Part shown: piece after piece, positions 12,897 through 13,521 of the stretch
How positions within the stretch are numbered: the first letter of the stretch is position 1
How the letters are laid out: the number at the start of each line of letters is the position of its first letter
Assembly (NCBI GenBank): GCA_021739805.1
Contig: JAIPBB010000130.1
Span: 1-13,521 of the forward strand
Length of the DNA: 13,521 bases
Reading direction: 5' to 3'
Origin: Saprospiraceae bacterium
Lineage (GTDB): Bacteria > Bacteroidota > Bacteroidia > Bacteroidales > JAIPBB01
The notes under the pieces: model-generated
Databases searched by the model: none
What the model was told of the DNA's origin: nothing
The model's input: only the letters and a program-made list of their open reading frames with translations
Made by a program: the position numbers and the translations under genes

Positions 12897-13081
12897 AAAT
12901 TAATAAAAACAACCCTGAATGGGGATGCACAATACAAGTGCAACCTCTTCAGGACTGAGTTTGGTTGTTTTCTGACCCATGACTATTATAGTTATACCCT
13001 TCAGGGTTAAGATTAAACAAGAAGCCTGAGAAATTAGGGGGGATGCCAGTAATGAATATCTGGCATCCCCCTGTTTTTTTT
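12897..13081 (+). ncRNA. Candidate structured non-coding RNA (possibly bistable)
   Basis: A TATAAA at 12885-12890 could start a transcript near 12897 that ends at the terminator 13036-13081. The 5' part folds into a long hairpin: AAAACAACC/GGTTGTTTT (12906-12914, 12963-12971), CTGAA/TTCAG (12915-12919, 12948-12952), GGGG/CCTC, and TGCAC/GTGCA around a 7-base loop. AACCCTGAA (12911-12919) can alternatively pair perfectly with TTCAGGGTT (13000-13008), which would break the first hairpin. No protein frame is present and it matches no RNA family I know. The call rests on structure alone. Confidence 0.35.
13036..13081 (+). terminator. Very strong rho-independent terminator
   Basis: A perfect stem AGGGGGATGCCAG-type (13038-13049 with 13060-13071) encloses a 10-base loop and is followed by TG and eight T residues (13074-13081). 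It points along the plus strand. The nearest plus-strand coding gene ends more than 4 kb upstream, so an unseen plus-strand transcript must use it. Confidence 0.92.
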
Positions 13082-13130
13082 GTTTTCATAGCAGGAATTT
13101 TAATGATAATTTACCAGTTAAGTAGGACTT

Positions 13131-13200
13131 GCACCGCTGTCGGTACTCCGAAAGTCCATCCTCCGCCAAGGCTATGGACGGTCTGCGAGGGGCGAGAACT
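13131..13200. repeat. GC-rich palindromic stretch
   Basis: An island of high GC in AT-rich surroundings. CGG-TACT-CCG (13141-13150) is followed by a hairpin pairing GTCCATCCT (13154-13162) with AGG and ATGGAC (13169-13171, 13174-13179). Its core CCTCCGCCAAGGCTATGG is like short GC-rich strings that I recall scattered between genes in many metagenomic genomes. No gene or terminator function is apparent. Confidence 0.45.
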
Positions 13201-13521
13201 ACGACCAATCAACTAATCTCAGAACACCTGACTTCTAAAAACTAATTATTATATATTTCATTACATAATAGACAGTTATAAAAGTATATAATCTTGATCT
13301 CAAGAAATATATCTGACACTAATATTAGTTATATTAGATTTGATGGTGTCAAGAAAGAGATTGCAAATCTTGCATCCCCCCGAAAGAGACTGTTCAACAT
13401 CACGCTACCCCCTGTAACAACTTATGCTTTATAATATCAATAATACTGCACACTTTCAGATTTTCTTGACATATGTGTGGCAGATTAATGTCATCTATGA
13501 AGCATTTCTCAAAATGTATCG

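Larger units (their letters stand above)
12421..13521. other. 1.1-kb region without a convincing gene
   Basis: No open frame here combines a start, a ribosome binding site and protein-like composition. The region contains an inverted repeat at 12481-12504, a nested palindromic element (12703-12859), a candidate non-coding RNA with a strong terminator (12897-13081) and a GC-rich palindromic stretch (13131-13200). An AT-rich tail follows with a 12-bp palindrome ACTAATATTAGT (13318-13329) and inverted copies of TGTCAAGAAA (13347-13356 and 13462-13471). The second of these contains TTGACA at 13466-13471, a possible -35 box for a gene beyond the right edge, but no matching -10 is clear. Confidence 0.6.

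Noticed and set aside
12897..13040. TPP or another known riboswitch, because of CTGAG and GGGGATGC strings
   Set aside because: The conserved blocks do not occur in the right order or completeness, and no biosynthetic or transport gene follows.
1..13521. CRISPR array
   Set aside because: No regularly spaced repeats of 23-47 bases with unique spacers are present. The only arrays are 7- or 9-base tandem units and one duplicated element.

Overview
The window is an AT-rich stretch of a Gram-negative bacterial chromosome. It carries two lipoproteins with lipobox cysteines, two outer-membrane beta-barrel type proteins and a cysteine-rich cytoplasmic protein. The integrase is of the type common in Bacteroidota and relatives, but every gene has a clear GGAG-type ribosome binding site and the tRNA gene encodes its own CCA. 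Both points fit a relative in the FCB group (for example Cloacimonadota) better than a typical Bacteroidota genome. This placement is inference from style; no marker gene is present.

Layout. (1) Positions 167-1529: a tyrosine recombinase gene, then tRNA-Arg(CCT), whose 3' end faces the integrase. This is the usual end of an integrative element, whose body would lie to the left, outside the window. (2) 1585-6770: minus-strand genes. There is a gene fragment and a terminator, a lipoprotein/beta-barrel pair, an APH-fold kinase next to a class I methyltransferase, and an unrecognised exported protein. (3) 6871-7299: a DUF3795-type cysteine-rich protein. (4) 7300-8024: a repeat-rich gap. (5) 8025-8636: a plus-strand beta-barrel gene with an in-frame TGA 21 codons before its natural-looking C-terminus. 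It converges on a minus-strand FlgO/CsgG-like lipoprotein (8957-10072), with two copies of a hairpin-rich repeat between them. (6) 10319-11356: an unrecognised protein of higher GC content. (7) 11764-12420: a nucleotidyltransferase-fold protein. (8) 12421-13521: 1.1 kb without a convincing gene but full of strong secondary structure. It includes a very strong plus-strand terminator that no visible coding gene needs.

The genes do not form one pathway. The window reads as an accessory region beside a tRNA integration site: small envelope proteins, small-molecule-modifying folds (kinase, methyltransferase, nucleotidyltransferase), gene scars and many intergenic repeats. The intergenic DNA is the most unusual part. 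It holds several 9-bp-phased degenerate arrays, a multi-stem composite repeat, a 118-bp-spaced repeat pair, a near-perfect 27-bp inverted repeat, a heptamer array with ten G-tracts, a nested palindrome, and a possible bistable non-coding RNA ending in the strong terminator.
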